64,000 nucleotides of DNA from Aegilops tauschii subsp. strangulata (Eukaryota > Streptophyta > Magnoliopsida > Poales > Poaceae): NCBI RefSeq assembly GCF_002575655.3, contig NC_053041.3, positions 377,563,054 through 377,627,053 on the forward strand, in the 5' to 3' direction. A program made the translations under genes and the position numbers. Position 1 is the stretch's first letter, and the number at the start of each line of letters is the position of its first letter. The notes under the pieces were generated by a model. It was not told the DNA's origin and searched no databases. It worked only from the letters and a program-made list of their open reading frames with translations. Positions 45,431 through 55,929 of this stretch are shown in pieces.

Positions 45431-46983
45431 TTACGGGTAGAACTTGCGGAGATGCTCAATATTCCATGAGTTTTGCAACTGAATACCATCTCCGATCTCC
45501 AGACGGACTGCGCCTGGTCTGGTGACTCGTACTGCCCGGTAAGGGCCTTCCCACTTCAGTGACAACTTGTTTGTACCCGTGGCGGACTGAACATGCCTAA
45601 GGACAAGGTAACCTTCCTCAAAACACCGGGCGTGAAACCTGCGGCTGTGATAGCGACGCAGGGCTTGCTGATCGCGTGCAGCACGCGTAGCAGCCCGGAG
45701 ACGGTTCTCCTCGAGTAGCACAACGTCGTCACGCCGGTGCTGATCTTCCGCTACTTCATCATAGGCAAGCACTCGAGGCGACCCGTAGATGAGTTCCGCG
45801 GGGATAGCTGCTTCTGCCCCATAGACCAGGGAGAAGGGAGTCTGCCCGGTAGCTCGGTTTGGTGTTGTTCTGAGGGACCGGAGAACTACTGGCAGCTCCT
45901 CGATCCACCGCCTGCCGTGCTTCTGCAGCGTATCAAAGGTTCTTGTCTTGAGTCCCCGCAGCACTTTAGCGTTCACCCTCTCAGCTTGTCCATTACTCCG
46001 GGGGTGTGCCACAGAGGCGAATGAGATCTTGCATCCGAGGGCATGAACATATTGCATGAAGGCGCGGCTCGTGAACTGGGTGCCGTTGTCGGTAATGATC
46101 CTTGCCGGAACTCAAAAACGACACATAGTTCTTTCAAGAACTTGATAGCTGACTGAGCAGTCACCTTTCTCACGGTAGTCACTTCCGGCCACTTTGCAAA
46201 CTTGTCGATAGCAACGAACAAGAATTCAAAGCCCCCGATTGCTCGGGGGAAGGGGCCGAGGATATCGAGCCCCCAGACCAAAAATTGCCATGATAGAGGG
46301 AATGTTTGAAGAGCTTAGGCAGGCAGGTGGGTTTTCCTGGAATGGAACTGGCAGGCTTCACACTTGGTGACTAGCTCAACCGCATCTTGGAGGGCTGTGG
46401 GCCAATAGAATCCTTGCCGGAATGCTTTCCCAACTAATGCCCTGGATCCAATGTGGGAGCCGCGCATGCCTTTGTGTATCTCAGCCAGCAGTTCCTTTCC
46501 TTCTTCCCGGCAGACGCACTTCAATTTCACACCGTTGGGCCTCCTTCTGTACAGAGTGTCATCGACAAACTGATACATACTGGCCCTCTGGGCTACTTTT
46601 CCAGCCTCATCTTGGTCGTCGGGAAGCTCTCCGGTTTGGAGGAAGTGGACAATGTGCCTTGCCCAAGTTGGATCCTGGGGCTCGGCAACGAGGACTAGGG
46701 GCACCTCCTCTGCTGCGGGAGCACATGCCTCATTCGCGGGGTCCGTGGGCCTGACAGGCTGTGACGAGTTGTTTTTGGCAGGGTCTCTGCCAGGAGCGGA
46801 CGGCTCTACCGGGAGAGGCTTACCGGTGGCCAACTTTCTCCTTTTCCGGGCCATTGTTGCGGGGGATACGGAGGGCTGAGTAAGATGGAAAACAAAAGTC
46901 CCTGGTTCCACAGGAAGCTTCTGCGTATGACACTTGGACAGATGATTCCGCCCGGGGTATGTGCTCTGTTTGCAATCCGTCAA
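45431..46983 (-). pseudogene. Integrase of the Tat-lineage element, disrupted
   Basis: Integrase inserts the cDNA into host DNA. The zinc-binding part is at about 46520-46330 (EIHKGMRGSHIGSRALVGKA, then KCEACQFHS; an H-H-C-C finger). TAA at 46315-46317 interrupts it. The catalytic core follows: VWGLDILGPFPRA with the first Asp, and VAIDKFAKWPEV. A 1-bp shift near 46107 puts the second Asp (ITDNGTQF) in another frame. From 46057 the frame is open to 45431 with the catalytic Glu (HPRSNGQAERVN), then a GPY-like module (LSLKWEGPYRAVRVTRPG) and the end WNIEHLRKFYP. The upstream linker (46983-46600) is Pro/Ala-rich. It would be inactive as it stands. Confidence 0.9.
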
Positions 46984-47573
46984 AGCGTTCCTCCAATCTT
47001 CTCACTTCCTCGACGTAATGCCTCCATTAATGGACTTTGGTAATCCTTGTTGACTTGTCTTACCACAAGCTGTGAATCTCCTCGAATGATCAGCTTCTTA
47101 ATTCCCAATTCTGCTGCAATCCTGATCCCGGCAAGGAGCCCTTCATACTCAGTTGTATTGTTGGTTGCCTCTTCCCGGGCAAAATGCATCTGGACGACGT
47201 ACTTCAAGTGCTCCCCGGAGGGGGCAACAAGAATCATGCCAGCTCCTGCACCTTGCAGGAAAAAGGCACCATCAAAATACAAAATCCATTCTTGGGGTGA
47301 TTCCTTGCCGGGGACAGCTGTCTCTAGCACTTCCTCATCAGGGGTTGGCATCCATTCAGCAATAAACTCTGCCAATGCCCTGCTCTGGATAGTTGATGTG
47401 CACTCAAAATTCAAACCAAAACTAGATAATTCCAAAGCCCACTCCACTATTCTGCCAGTAGCCTCAGGGTATCGGAGTATCCTTTGCAATGGGAAGCAAG
47501 TGACAACCATGATCTCATTTGCTTGGAAGTAGTGGCGCAGTTTCCTTGAGGCCATGATGAGACCAAAGATCAA
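46980..47573 (-). pseudogene. RNase H tail and second (archaeal-type) RNase H domain
   Basis: The first 65 residues (RKLRHYFQANEIMVV, VEWALELSSFGLNFE) are the end of the usual gypsy RNase H. They are followed by a second RNase H fold: WILYFDGAFFLQGAGAGMIL (first Asp), TEYEGLLAGIRIAAELG (Glu) and IRGDSQLVVRQVNKDYQ (second Asp). The pair defines the Tat lineage. RNase H removes the RNA strand during reverse transcription. The frame ends at 46980, and the following part of the polyprotein is in other frames (RRLEERFDGLQTEHIPRA at 47005), so at least one more shift is present. Confidence 0.88.
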
Positions 47574-47903
47574 CTCTTGGACGCCAGAGTACCTCGATCT
47601 AGCCTCCTACAACAAGGAGCTAACGAAGTACACTAGGCGCTGCACCACTTTCTTCCTTGCAGTGTCCTCGGGGTTGTTCTTGTTGCCGTGCTCACTATTG
47701 TCCTGATCCTTCTCTGACTCTGCCGGTCCTTGCTCATTCTTTGCCTCATCCACTTACCGCTGCGCCACCAAGGCTGCACTAACCACTTGGTTGGTTGCTG
47801 CCAAGTATAGCAGCAATGACTCTTGGGGTTTGGGAGCAACCAGGGTAGGCATAGAGGACAAGTAGGTCTTCAACTCTTGCAAAGTTGCATCTACTTCTGG
47901 AGT
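47574..47903 (-). pseudogene. Connection between RT and RNase H, decayed
   Basis: Polyprotein linker region broken into several frames (LPNPKSHCCYTWQQPTKWLV on one, STFMPYPGCSQTPRVI-like on another). It corresponds to the RT thumb and start of RNase H. No intact motif. Confidence 0.5.
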
Positions 47904-49055
47904 CTACTTCATGGGCCCTGCCTTTTTCAAAATTTTGAAGAACGGCAGGGCGCGCTCGGCAGACTTGGAGATGAATCTGCTTAGCGCGGCAACACACCCT
48001 GTTAGACGCCTCACGTCCTTGACTGTCCTTGGTGCTTGGATCCGCTCAATAGCTTTGATCTTGTCGTGGTTGGCTTCGATCCCTCGATGGGACACAAAGA
48101 ACCCAAGCAACTTGCCGGACGGAACGCTAAACACACACTTCTCCGGGTTGAGCTTCAAGTTGATATTGCGCAGTTTAGCAAATGTCTCCTCCAAATCCTG
48201 AATAAGGGTGGATCTATCCTTGGTCTTGACCAAAATATCATCCATATAAGCTTCTATGTTTCTGTGCAGCTGTGGCTCAAAACCAATCTGGATTGCCCCT
48301 GCAAAAGTGGACCCGGCACTCTTTAATCCGAATGGCATGCGGACAAAATAGTACGTAACACATGGAGTGATGAACGACGTCTTCTCTTCATCTTCCTTGG
48401 ATGTGAAGATCTGATGATACGCGGATTATGCGTCCAGAAAGGAGAGTAAATCACAACCTAAAGTGGAATTCACAATCTGATCAATACGCGGCAAGGGGAA
48501 CGGGTCCTTCGGGCAAGCTTTGTTGAATTCCCTACAAGACTGGAAGAAAGCTCTTCAGTCTGATCTACAGATTCTGAAATTTAGAGTTGCCCCTGAGGTG
48601 GCAGATTTTCTAGACTTTTTTGTATCAAACCTAGCCTTGTAAATTCTTCAAACTCCAAGCCAAAATGGCTTTGTAACACCCTCATCCATGTACATATCCA
48701 CCTATGATTAATACATCCTCCTATTCTTATTGCTAAGAAAAGCTTTGTTGAGATCTGTGAAATCTATGCAAAGCCTCCATTTCCCGTTAGCCTTCCGGAC
48801 TACCACTGGATTTGCCAACCACGTGGGATGTAGCACTCCTCTAACCAAACCAGCTGCCTCAAGTTTCTTGATCTCTTTCGCAATGAACTACTACCTCTCC
48901 AAGGCCTACTTCCGGATTTTCTGCTTGATAGGTCGGGTGTGTGGGCAGACAAGAAGGTGGTGCTCGATTACCTCCCTGGGAACACTGGGGATATCAGATG
49001 GTTGCCAGGCAAACACATCGATATTCACCCGCAAGAAGGCAACAAGCACGCTTTC
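47904..49055 (-). pseudogene. Reverse transcriptase of the Tat-lineage element, with 213-bp insertion
   Basis: Upstream part: LVRGVLHPTWLANPVVVRKA and WRLCIDFTDLNKA, with a double TAG near 48890. The frame is then cut by a foreign 213-bp piece (48527-48739) and resumes CPKDPFPLPRIDQIV. Downstream: LDA, a stop, SAYHQI, then the open frame 48338-47904 with MPFGLKSAGSTFA, the catalytic EAYMDDILVK and LNPEKCVFSVPSGKLLGF. The usual catalytic box is YVDD or YMDD, so the box itself is intact. RT copies the element RNA to cDNA; this copy cannot. Confidence 0.9.
48527..48739 (+). mobile_element. 213-bp insertion in RT with 12-bp target duplication
   Basis: AAGCTTTGTTGA is found at 48515-48526 and 48740-48751. 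Deleting the segment between restores the RT frame DFTDLNKA-CPKDPF exactly. Read on the + strand the insert opens with a 36-codon frame (LQDWKKALQSDLQILKFRVA, PEVADFLDFFVSNLAL, stop) and then about 100 bp of UTR-like sequence. A 12-bp duplication and a 3'-end-like insert suggest a LINE-driven retrocopy truncated at its 5' end. No clear poly(A) remains (only AAGAAA). The donor gene is not recognised. Confidence 0.75.
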
Positions 49056-49709
49056 CTATTTGTCATCAAGGGTGGCGCTGATAGTGGAAGTACCATCAAC
49101 GCCAGCCAGCCCTGCCGGGACCTTCTTAACTTGGGGTGCAGCAACCTTGGACCTCTTGCTGTTGGAACACTCCAGCACATCGTCAACGGGTGCCGTGCAC
49201 TCGGTGGGGGCACGCTTCTCGGACTCTTTGCCGGAGTCCCTACAATCCCTCTTCTTTCCCTTGCTTTCCTTGGCGGGAACTACTGCTGCCGCTGCCTCTG
49301 TCGCAACTACGTCCCGGTACATCTTGTCCACACAAATGATTGCATCCTTCTCATCTGATGGGATGGTGATGACTCCCAGTGGCCCAGGCATCTTCAGGGT
49401 GTTGTAGGCATAGTGGGATGCCGCCATGAATTTAGCCAGGGCCGGGCGTCCAAGAATCCCATTGTACGGCAGGGGGAGATCGACCACATCAAACACGATC
49501 TTCTTGGTCTGGTAGTTCAGCTCTCCCCCAAACGTCACCGGCAACGTGATCTTCCCCTTAGGACGACTCCTGCCAGAGTTAACTCCTTGAAACGTGCCGG
49601 TAACCTTTTGCTCTTCCTCTGCTATGTCAAGTCTGCTGATAACTGTTGGGGAAATCAGATTCAACCCGGCCCCGCCGTCCACTAACATCTTTGTGACCTT
49701 GAGTTGCAA
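49056..49709 (-). pseudogene. Aspartic protease region of the Tat-lineage element
   Basis: The 217-residue open frame contains VTKMLVDGGAGLNLISPTVI (active-site loop with D-G-G), FGGELNYQTKKIVFDVVDL and LPYNGILGRPALAKFMA. These are the conserved blocks of gypsy retropepsins. The C-terminal 70 residues are Ala/Lys/Ser-rich linker. The region normally lies between Gag and RT in one polyprotein. The lead-in WSRTPIIFYEEDHPNRTTAVG (49888 frame) is in a different frame, so a shift separates it from this ORF. Confidence 0.88.
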
Positions 49710-51099
49710 ATTGTTGGAGAGACCAACAATGGCGAACGCCCTACCGCCGTGGTGCGGTTGGGATGATCCTCTTCATAAAAAATGATGGGCGTGCGGGACC
49801 ATTTGAGCGGCTTCCGGGCCTCTGGCGCTGGCTCCACGGAATTGACTTCTCTTGCCCACCGCTTGAGCTGGCGGTGGGAGGCGTGCAAGCATGCACCCCC
49901 GTCAATGCACAGGGCATCAGTGGCCTACTAAAACTCCTACTCACTGGTTTCCTCTTCATCTCCTCCATCACTTTCATCTTCAGAAGCTTCCTTCTCTCGA
50001 CCTCTGGTGGGATTTCCTTTGTTCCGAAAGGGTTTGCCGGGGTGATTTGCTTCACCGCCACGGCCCTTTCCCCCAGCAACATTCTGACCCTTTTCCTTGT
50101 CACACTTTTCACACTCTGCTCTCTTTCTCTTGACAAGGTGCTCAACCTGATAGCACTCTTGAAGGTCGTGGACTCTGATCCGATGGATCTTGCAATACGG
50201 CCCATCACCTTTCCCGACCTTCTTGGCAGCCGCGGCTTCCCGGCAGTCAGCGCACACGGCAGCTTCCTTGTCGGGGGCGTCGGCTTTGGCCTTCTTGCCG
50301 GTACTAGGCGTACCCGAACCTTCAACTGTCATCACTGCCTTGTCCTTCCGCTTCTCACTGCGCTTCATGCTCTTCTTCTGATTGGTCGATTCATCATCAT
50401 CCTCTGAATCGACATCGATGCAGTATTCCTCTCCGGGCAACTTCCTTCCCTCCTCCATCCGGGCACACTTATCCACCAAGTTGTAGAGCTCCTTCATAGT
50501 CTTGGGCAACCGCAGGTTCATCTTGGAGCGAATCCCGCAGTTGCGCACATTGGATTGGAAGGCAGCTATCACAGCTGTCGGATGTATATTTGGGATGTTC
50601 CTATGAACTTTGCTGAATCTCTGTAAATACTTATGGAGGGTTTGTCCTTCCTTCTGTTGGAGAAGCTTCAAGTCGCTGGGTTGGCCTGGCTCTTGATGGC
50701 CGCCAGCGAAGGCGCCGACGAACTCATGGCACAGGTCGGCCCACAATGAAATAGAGTTCTCCGGCAGGTGCACACCTTCTCATCTCTTCCCCTGGCAGCC
50801 TGAACAGCGATGGTGTAGATGCTCAGGAACTCTGTCGGGTTCAGTCTCCCATCATACTTCTTAGGTATCTCTGGCTTGAACGTGCGAACGAACGGCCAAC
50901 GGACTTGCCGCAGGTCATGAGTAAATGCAGAGCAGCCAACCTTGAAAGGCAGGCACCCGCCAATACCGAGCGCGGGCTCGTCGACGTCAGGGCCGTCGCA
51001 CCCATCGGTCCGGCGGGGGTCGTCGCGGCGTTGCTCGACAACGACGCGCGTGTCTTCCCCCCCCCCCCCCCCCCCCGCCTGTCCTCTGGGGCTCGCCAT
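49710..51099 (-). pseudogene. Gag of the Tat-lineage element (capsid and basic tail), disrupted
   Basis: Gag forms the particle that packages the element RNA. The frame 51099-50668 holds the capsid entry (FKPEIPKKYDGRLNPTEFLS), ending in AARGRDEK. About 20 residues of the usual next block are missing, and the frame changes. The frame 50773-49937 resumes with ENSISLWADLCHEFVGAF, QQKEGQTLHKYLQRFSKVH and LYNLVDKCARMEEGR, followed by a Lys/Glu/Asp-rich tail with Cys/His residues (YCKIHRIRVHDLQECYQ). A run of about 20 G on the - strand (51057-51076) marks the Gly-rich N-terminal part. It is not functional because of the deletion and shifts. Confidence 0.88.
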
Positions 51100-51120
51100 C
51101 GGCCTGGACGTGCTCGAGTG

Positions 51121-51617
51121 TCAGAAGAGGCCATCGAGATGTCGCCAGGGTCTTGGTTCTGCTCTGCTCACGCTAGCTGCCATGGTGGGGACTACACCGT
51201 GGGGGGTGGCCCCTTCTGTGCGGCCAAGAACACGAGCCGTTGTTGTCGCTTGGGGAGGCGGTGGCGGGCCAGCCCGCTGCGGGCCCTCAGCCTCGGCGAA
51301 ACCGAGCAGACTTTGGATGGTGGCACGCCATTCGTCCATCTGCTCGGCTGGTGGCGGAAACCTCAACAGTAGCTGAGCCCGTGCCATGGCCTCTGTGGCT
51401 GTACTTGGCATGGGTGATGATGAAGTAGATCGCACCGTCGCTCGGCTCCTGACGGTGCCAGCACCGGCAACACCGTGCCCCTACTGTTGTGGAGCGGCCA
51501 TCTGGATGGCGGGGCGGTGTGGCGAAAGTGCTCGAGGGCCAGCGGCTCCATCGGGCACAGCGGCTGGGTCGACTCGTCCCGAGGGAGGTGCACGGGCTGT
51601 GGTCGCTCCCGTGGTGG
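51121..51617 (-). pseudogene. Gag N-terminal region, cut by a CACTA insertion
   Basis: The frame 51435-51121 includes MARAQLLLRFPPPAEQMDEW and RATIQSLLGFAEAE, the lead-in normally found before the capsid in this element group. It is Pro/Ala-rich afterwards. The part to 51617 (GRVDPAAVPDGAAGPRALSP) ends at the CACTA target site. The first gag codons lie on the other side of that insertion (61429-61178). Confidence 0.7.
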
Positions 51618-51659
51618 CACTACTGCAGGATGCTGCTAACGCGACACTACGATCAGAGA

Positions 51660-52250
51660 CCCTTCGAGAAATTGTGTGCAATGCAGTAATCGCAAACGGT
51701 GCTGTATGAAAACCGTAAGAAATGTATAAAACGTTTGCGATGAGCGATGCAGCAAACACGGTTCAGGTTTTATTTGTGTGTGCGATGAAGGGCATACGGT
51801 TCAGTTCAACGAACTATTTGCGATGAGGAGGAACAAAAGAAACGGGCAGCCAGATGAAGGCATGTGCGATACACAACATACGGTTCACTCGGATGAACTA
51901 TTTGTGATTAGGCAACACAAAAGAAACGGTCAGCCAGATTAAAGGTGTGTGCGATATACGACATGCGGTTCACTCGGATGAAATTTTTGCGTTGAGACAT
52001 GAAAACAGAAACGGTTCAAATGAACAAGATGTGTGTGATACGAGGCGAACAGGTCTGTAATCAGAGACGTGTGCGAAGACCGATAACAACATAGACGATT
52101 ACTGCTAACAAGTCGTGTGTGTTGTGAGCAAACGATTGCTGGTATACAATTGTGAGTGATTGATGAAAACATCACCGACGGGTTCCATTGTTTAGTCCGT
52201 GTGCGATGTGATTTTCTTTGTCCGCACAACATCTACGCTCTGTCTACAGC
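51660..52250. repeat. Left subterminal repeats of the third CACTA
   Basis: Words such as CGGTTCACTCGGATGAA (about 51885 and 51966), AAAAGAAACGG, CAGCCAGAT and GTGTGCGAT recur every 60-80 bp. No gene. 52250-52393 is an AT-rich tail with nothing recognised. Confidence 0.75.
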
Positions 52251-52393
52251 ATCAACATATATACTTAAAAAGACAGCATTACATAACCAAATTAAGCATA
52301 CAATTACACAAGTGACTACACACATAACATTTCCACACACCAGAGAAAGCAATTACATGCATACTAAAGTAGGAGAAACGAGGATCTAATCAT

Positions 52394-53113
52394 CTACTTA
52401 TTGTTGTGACGACTCTTGCCATTGCTCTGCTTTCGGCTGGATCCCTGGCCGTTTTGGGGAAGGAGGGACTTCCTCATGTCAACGATCCGCCTGTACATGT
52501 CGTAGCTCGTGTACGCCTCCTTGGCCGCGTACACGACGTTATCTTTGTCGAGTTTCTCCATCCAGGCCGAGTGCGAGGCACGCTTGTCCTTGTTGCACGA
52601 ATCCTTCATGTCTCTGTAGTAGGGGTCGATGATGGCCTCGGTGAGGTGAACCAGTGAGTCCTTCTCATGCTCCTTGCTACCCCTGATCTTGTATTTGCCC
52701 TGGATGTTGACAAGATTCTGGCAGGCGATGCCCGAATTCTCGAGCGCGTTTACATCATTAGTGATGTCCACCGTAGTGAACATGTAGTGGGGGTTGTTGA
52801 CAAACCTGGCGAAACGCTCCCAAGGCCTTGTTTCCAGGCAATAGTGGTCGATGAGGACGTGGTGGCGCACGCACATCTGGGTGACGACGACCTTGGGACG
52901 AGACCCGACACGAGCGCGGGTGTACTCGTGGTCGAACCCGACCACCTTGTACTTCTCCTCGGCAAGCAATAGCTCCATGATGTGGATGGAGTGCTCCGCC
53001 CAGACCGGGTCATTGGTGTACACCACCGCGAGGTCCATGAACCTTCTGTGGGTGTCCACTACGACACGTATGGTGAACTGCTGCTCGTCGTCGGCAGCCG
53101 CTCGGAGCGCCAT
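52394..53113 (-). CDS. 3'-5' exonuclease-like protein (DEDD fold), 239 residues, intact
   Basis: It matches the DnaQ/WRN-type 3'-5' exonuclease fold, which removes nucleotides from DNA or RNA ends with two metal ions. The frame is complete from MALRAAADDEQQ to SRHNNK. Exo I: KYKVVGFDHEYTRARVG (D-x-E) at about residues 74-90. Exo II: FTTVDITNDVNALENSG at about 132-148, with the Asp. Exo III: NVVYAAKEAYTSYDMYRRIV at about 192-211. Related proteins have Y-x3-D; here the position is Glu (KEAY), so activity may be lost or changed. The C-terminus is basic and Ser/Gln/Asn-rich. There is one exon and no stops. It lies inside a CACTA element. Alternative: a captured host gene or an element-encoded function. 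I cannot tell whether it is expressed. Confidence 0.8.
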   Translation of the reverse strand: MALRAAADDEQQFTIRVVVDTHRRFMDLAVVYTNDPVWAEHSIHIMELLLAEEKYKVVGFDHEYTRARVGSRPKVVVTQMCVRHHVLIDHYCLETRPWERFARFVNNPHYMFTTVDITNDVNALENSGIACQNLVNIQGKYKIRGSKEHEKDSLVHLTEAIIDPYYRDMKDSCNKDKRASHSAWMEKLDKDNVVYAAKEAYTSYDMYRRIVDMRKSLLPQNGQGSSRKQSNGKSRHNNK

Positions 53114-53948
53114 TGGAGCCGCGTAGAATACCCTCTAGGAATTTCTTGTGGTGGGTGTGCTTCTTGCAATGGTGGGGCGCGATTGAAAGGTTGAAGAGAC
53201 ACAAGGGTAGGTTAAATGGCCGCTGTAATATATGGGGGCCGGCCGGCCTGTAATAGTCACATCTTGTCACGACGTTCATAGCGGAGGGTTCCAGAATCCA
53301 ATGCACGCTTGACAACACCGCACCCCAGGCGTGGGCTCGAAGAGCCTGTTCCCGCGCTACCGTGCTTATTACCGCACAAGCTTCCCGCCCGGCTAGTTTG
53401 GCCACGCGTCGGCTAGAAGAGGGACAAATCGTGGGCGTTTATTGGCAAAAAGCGTTGTAAAAACAAAGTGTGTGGAATGACTTCGGTCATAAGTTTACCC
53501 TTGGGTGATGAGGTCAAAGTTACACAGAAGGGTGATGATGGACACTCGAGTGCGATAACTAATTCTGCGCTCTACAATGCACATGGTGGAAGAAACCAAC
53601 TGTGTGCAATATTGTCGAAGATCGCAGTCAAGTTAGCTATACAGATCGTGTGCTGTGAGATCGACAAGGTAAACTGATTCGAGAATGGTTAATAACATCT
53701 AAGACCATTGCATATTGAGGTCAAAATAGTGCTAGCAATATACGAGTCTCATACGATGCCATTTCAACGATTGTACCACAAAAGCTCGAAATGTTACAAG
53801 GTTCAAATTCCAGAGTTATATGGCTCAAATTCGAAGATTACAAGGTTCAAACTGATGTTAGAAATGAAATTCAGCTCATCAGTTGCAAACGCTCGCGCTG
53901 ATGCGCTGAACATGGATATCAGAGAGGTTCAAACTAATATCACCGCTT
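53114..53948. other. Spacer between the exonuclease ORF and F-box copy
   Basis: 53140-53420 is the 5' flank of the exonuclease ORF, with no obvious TATA box. 53420-53900 has only short frames and a repeated AGATTACAAGGTTC/TGTTACAAGGTTC word. No gene recognised. Confidence 0.4.
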
Positions 53949-55812
53949 CTAAGTCTGGCTTCGAAACCTCACAATTTTTGCAAAGGGGTCAGCCACTGAG
54001 AAGTCATGTATGGGGTTGACCCGATGACTTCCGAGTACTCTGTCATCTGAAGTTCTGAAATGAAATTCATTAATTTTGGAGCCTACTCCATTCTGCCGCA
54101 GGCGCCGTCGCTGATCAACAGACCATTCATTTTTGTGAAATAAATATAGGTCAAACCTCATTTCCTTCAGCACCCTTACTCTAAGAACAAAGAACCTGGC
54201 GAATATAATCTTCGGTAAGGTCCCTCGGTAGGAGTTCAAAGTAATTTCTGAGAGATGCAGATCTAGGCATTCGACGTGATTGTTATATTGTATCACATTA
54301 TCCGCCACTGGGCCTAATCTTATCCGCAAAAGAAGAAAACGTGTTAGTGCCTACATGTAGTTTTGAACATTACTTTCAGGCCTAGCTATTTGGTTTGCAG
54401 GATTTGTAAAATGCACTAACATGCCATCTTCAATCTGACATGATTAACATGGGCATTTCATTACATTCTAGAAAAATGTAGCCTTCTTCACAAGAGCTTG
54501 GAGTGGATGAAAAGTTCCCTAAGAAAACTAGTACAGATGAATCCAAAGGAGAAGTGCTTACTGAATGTAACCATATGGATCAAGCAACCAATAGCGGGGG
54601 CATGTATGTACGGAAATCCTCCAAAAGAACCTTCAGAAATCATAGTACATCGTCATTGTAAACTTGGAAAAATGTCACAAATTGAACTCCCTTATGGTTA
54701 ACATTTAACAGGAAAGGAATATCACCTCGGTATATAGCTTCTCCAGGCATGGAAAGCATCTCAGGAAACTGACAACTTGCTCCAGGTCGGGCCCGATAGA
54801 TTCTAGTGGCAAGACCTTCACAGTGCGCAATTTCAGGGTCAAGCTTGTTGGAATCATTTTCTGAATGACAGACGGACAAACATCTTCAAAACTAGAAATA
54901 ATTAATTTGTAGAAGGAGAGGTAGAAGGTGGCTGTTGTACCTGAATGAGTGTGGATCCAATAACATGTTTAGAGTATTTGTCAGACAAGTAGCCCACCAC
55001 TGTCAATTTCGGCGTAGAAATGACATTGATTCTTGTTGGACCTTCTTGATCAACTACAAGTAATCTCTCAAGTGCAGGTGTGTCCTGGATGACCATACCT
55101 GGTCCACCTTTTGTGATGTCTTCCTGCCGCACCGGCAACACACATAAATAGTCCAGAATGTCATGGAGGTGATGTGGAAGGTACTCAACCCATTGATTGC
55201 CTGAAGACGAAGGTACTCGAGTGCAGTACAGCCACGGAGCAGGCGCTCCATGTCACCCTTTGAGAGGCAGACGACGACGAGCTCAAGGTGCTTCAGTCAT
55301 GGTAGAATAAGAGCGGGCGCGTCATTAAGGGGCGGGAAATGGCAGTTCCTGAATTTGGCGACGCGCAGCGTGGGCGCGAGGCGGAGTGCGGACATTGGCA
55401 GCGACCGCATATGCCCATCATCAAAAGTGAACTCCTCGAGCTGATCTAGGGCGGGGGATCGGAACCAGTCGTCAAGCTTGGCTCGGTCCTTGCCGTTGGA
55501 ACGGAACTTGCCCATTCTAAGGTCTTTGGTTGGGCCAAGGTGACTGCCAAGGATCTTGGAGAACGCATCCAAGCTTTTGCGATAGCCATAGCAGAGCTCG
55601 TGGGTGTCGATGAGGTCGAGAGGGCTGGAGTTCCATAGGGGGCGCCACCGCCGGGAAAGGAGGGTTGTCCGCGCCCCATATTTGATTGGGAGGAGGGAGA
55701 TGATGACTCTCAACATATCATTGGGGAGGCTGCTGATTAAGTCTAGGCCTGCTGGAGTCGCTTGCGGTTCTAGCTCGCCCCGCCTCTGCTTGTTGGCAGC
55801 CCCATTCTCCAC
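53949..55812 (-). pseudogene. F-box/FBD (LRR-like) gene copy 2, disrupted
   Basis: Same family and exon layout as the copy at 7202-8914. Exon 1 begins MENGAANKQRRGELEPQATP. The F-box is at about residues 23-62 (DLISSLPNDMLRVIISLLPI, then WRPLWNSSPLDLID). TGA at 55297-55299 splits PALILP from LKHLELVVV. The frame goes on with MERLLRGCTALEYLRLQAIN, shifts near 55140, then DTPALERLLVVDQEGPTRI and TPKLTVVGYLSDKYSKHVIG. Exon 2 (about 54876-54730) reads LRTVKVLPLESIGPDLEQVV and CFPCLEKLY. The last exon (to 53949) is the FBD domain: EITLNSYRGTLPKIIFARFF, then DFSVADPFAK. It lies in the CACTA between the exonuclease and B3-like genes. Not functional as read. Confidence 0.85.
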
Positions 55813-55929
55813 CTCTGGAGTCTCCTTGTCAGTGGCGCTTTCTGATAGAAATGGGAGTACAGGGGAATATTTAGTTAAAACAGGGCAATAGAAAAGTGTA
55901 TTGCTAACTAGAAGTTATTAGGTAGGAAT

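Noticed and set aside
45737..49685. + strand ORFs overlapping pol (up to 225 codons)
   Set aside because: They are antisense shadows of the integrase, RT and protease frames, which have clear motifs on the - strand.
51644..51660. CACTACGATCAG as the left end of the third CACTA
   Set aside because: Its preceding bases give no match to the right flank, whereas CACTACTGCAGG at 51618 gives the TGG duplication with the right end.
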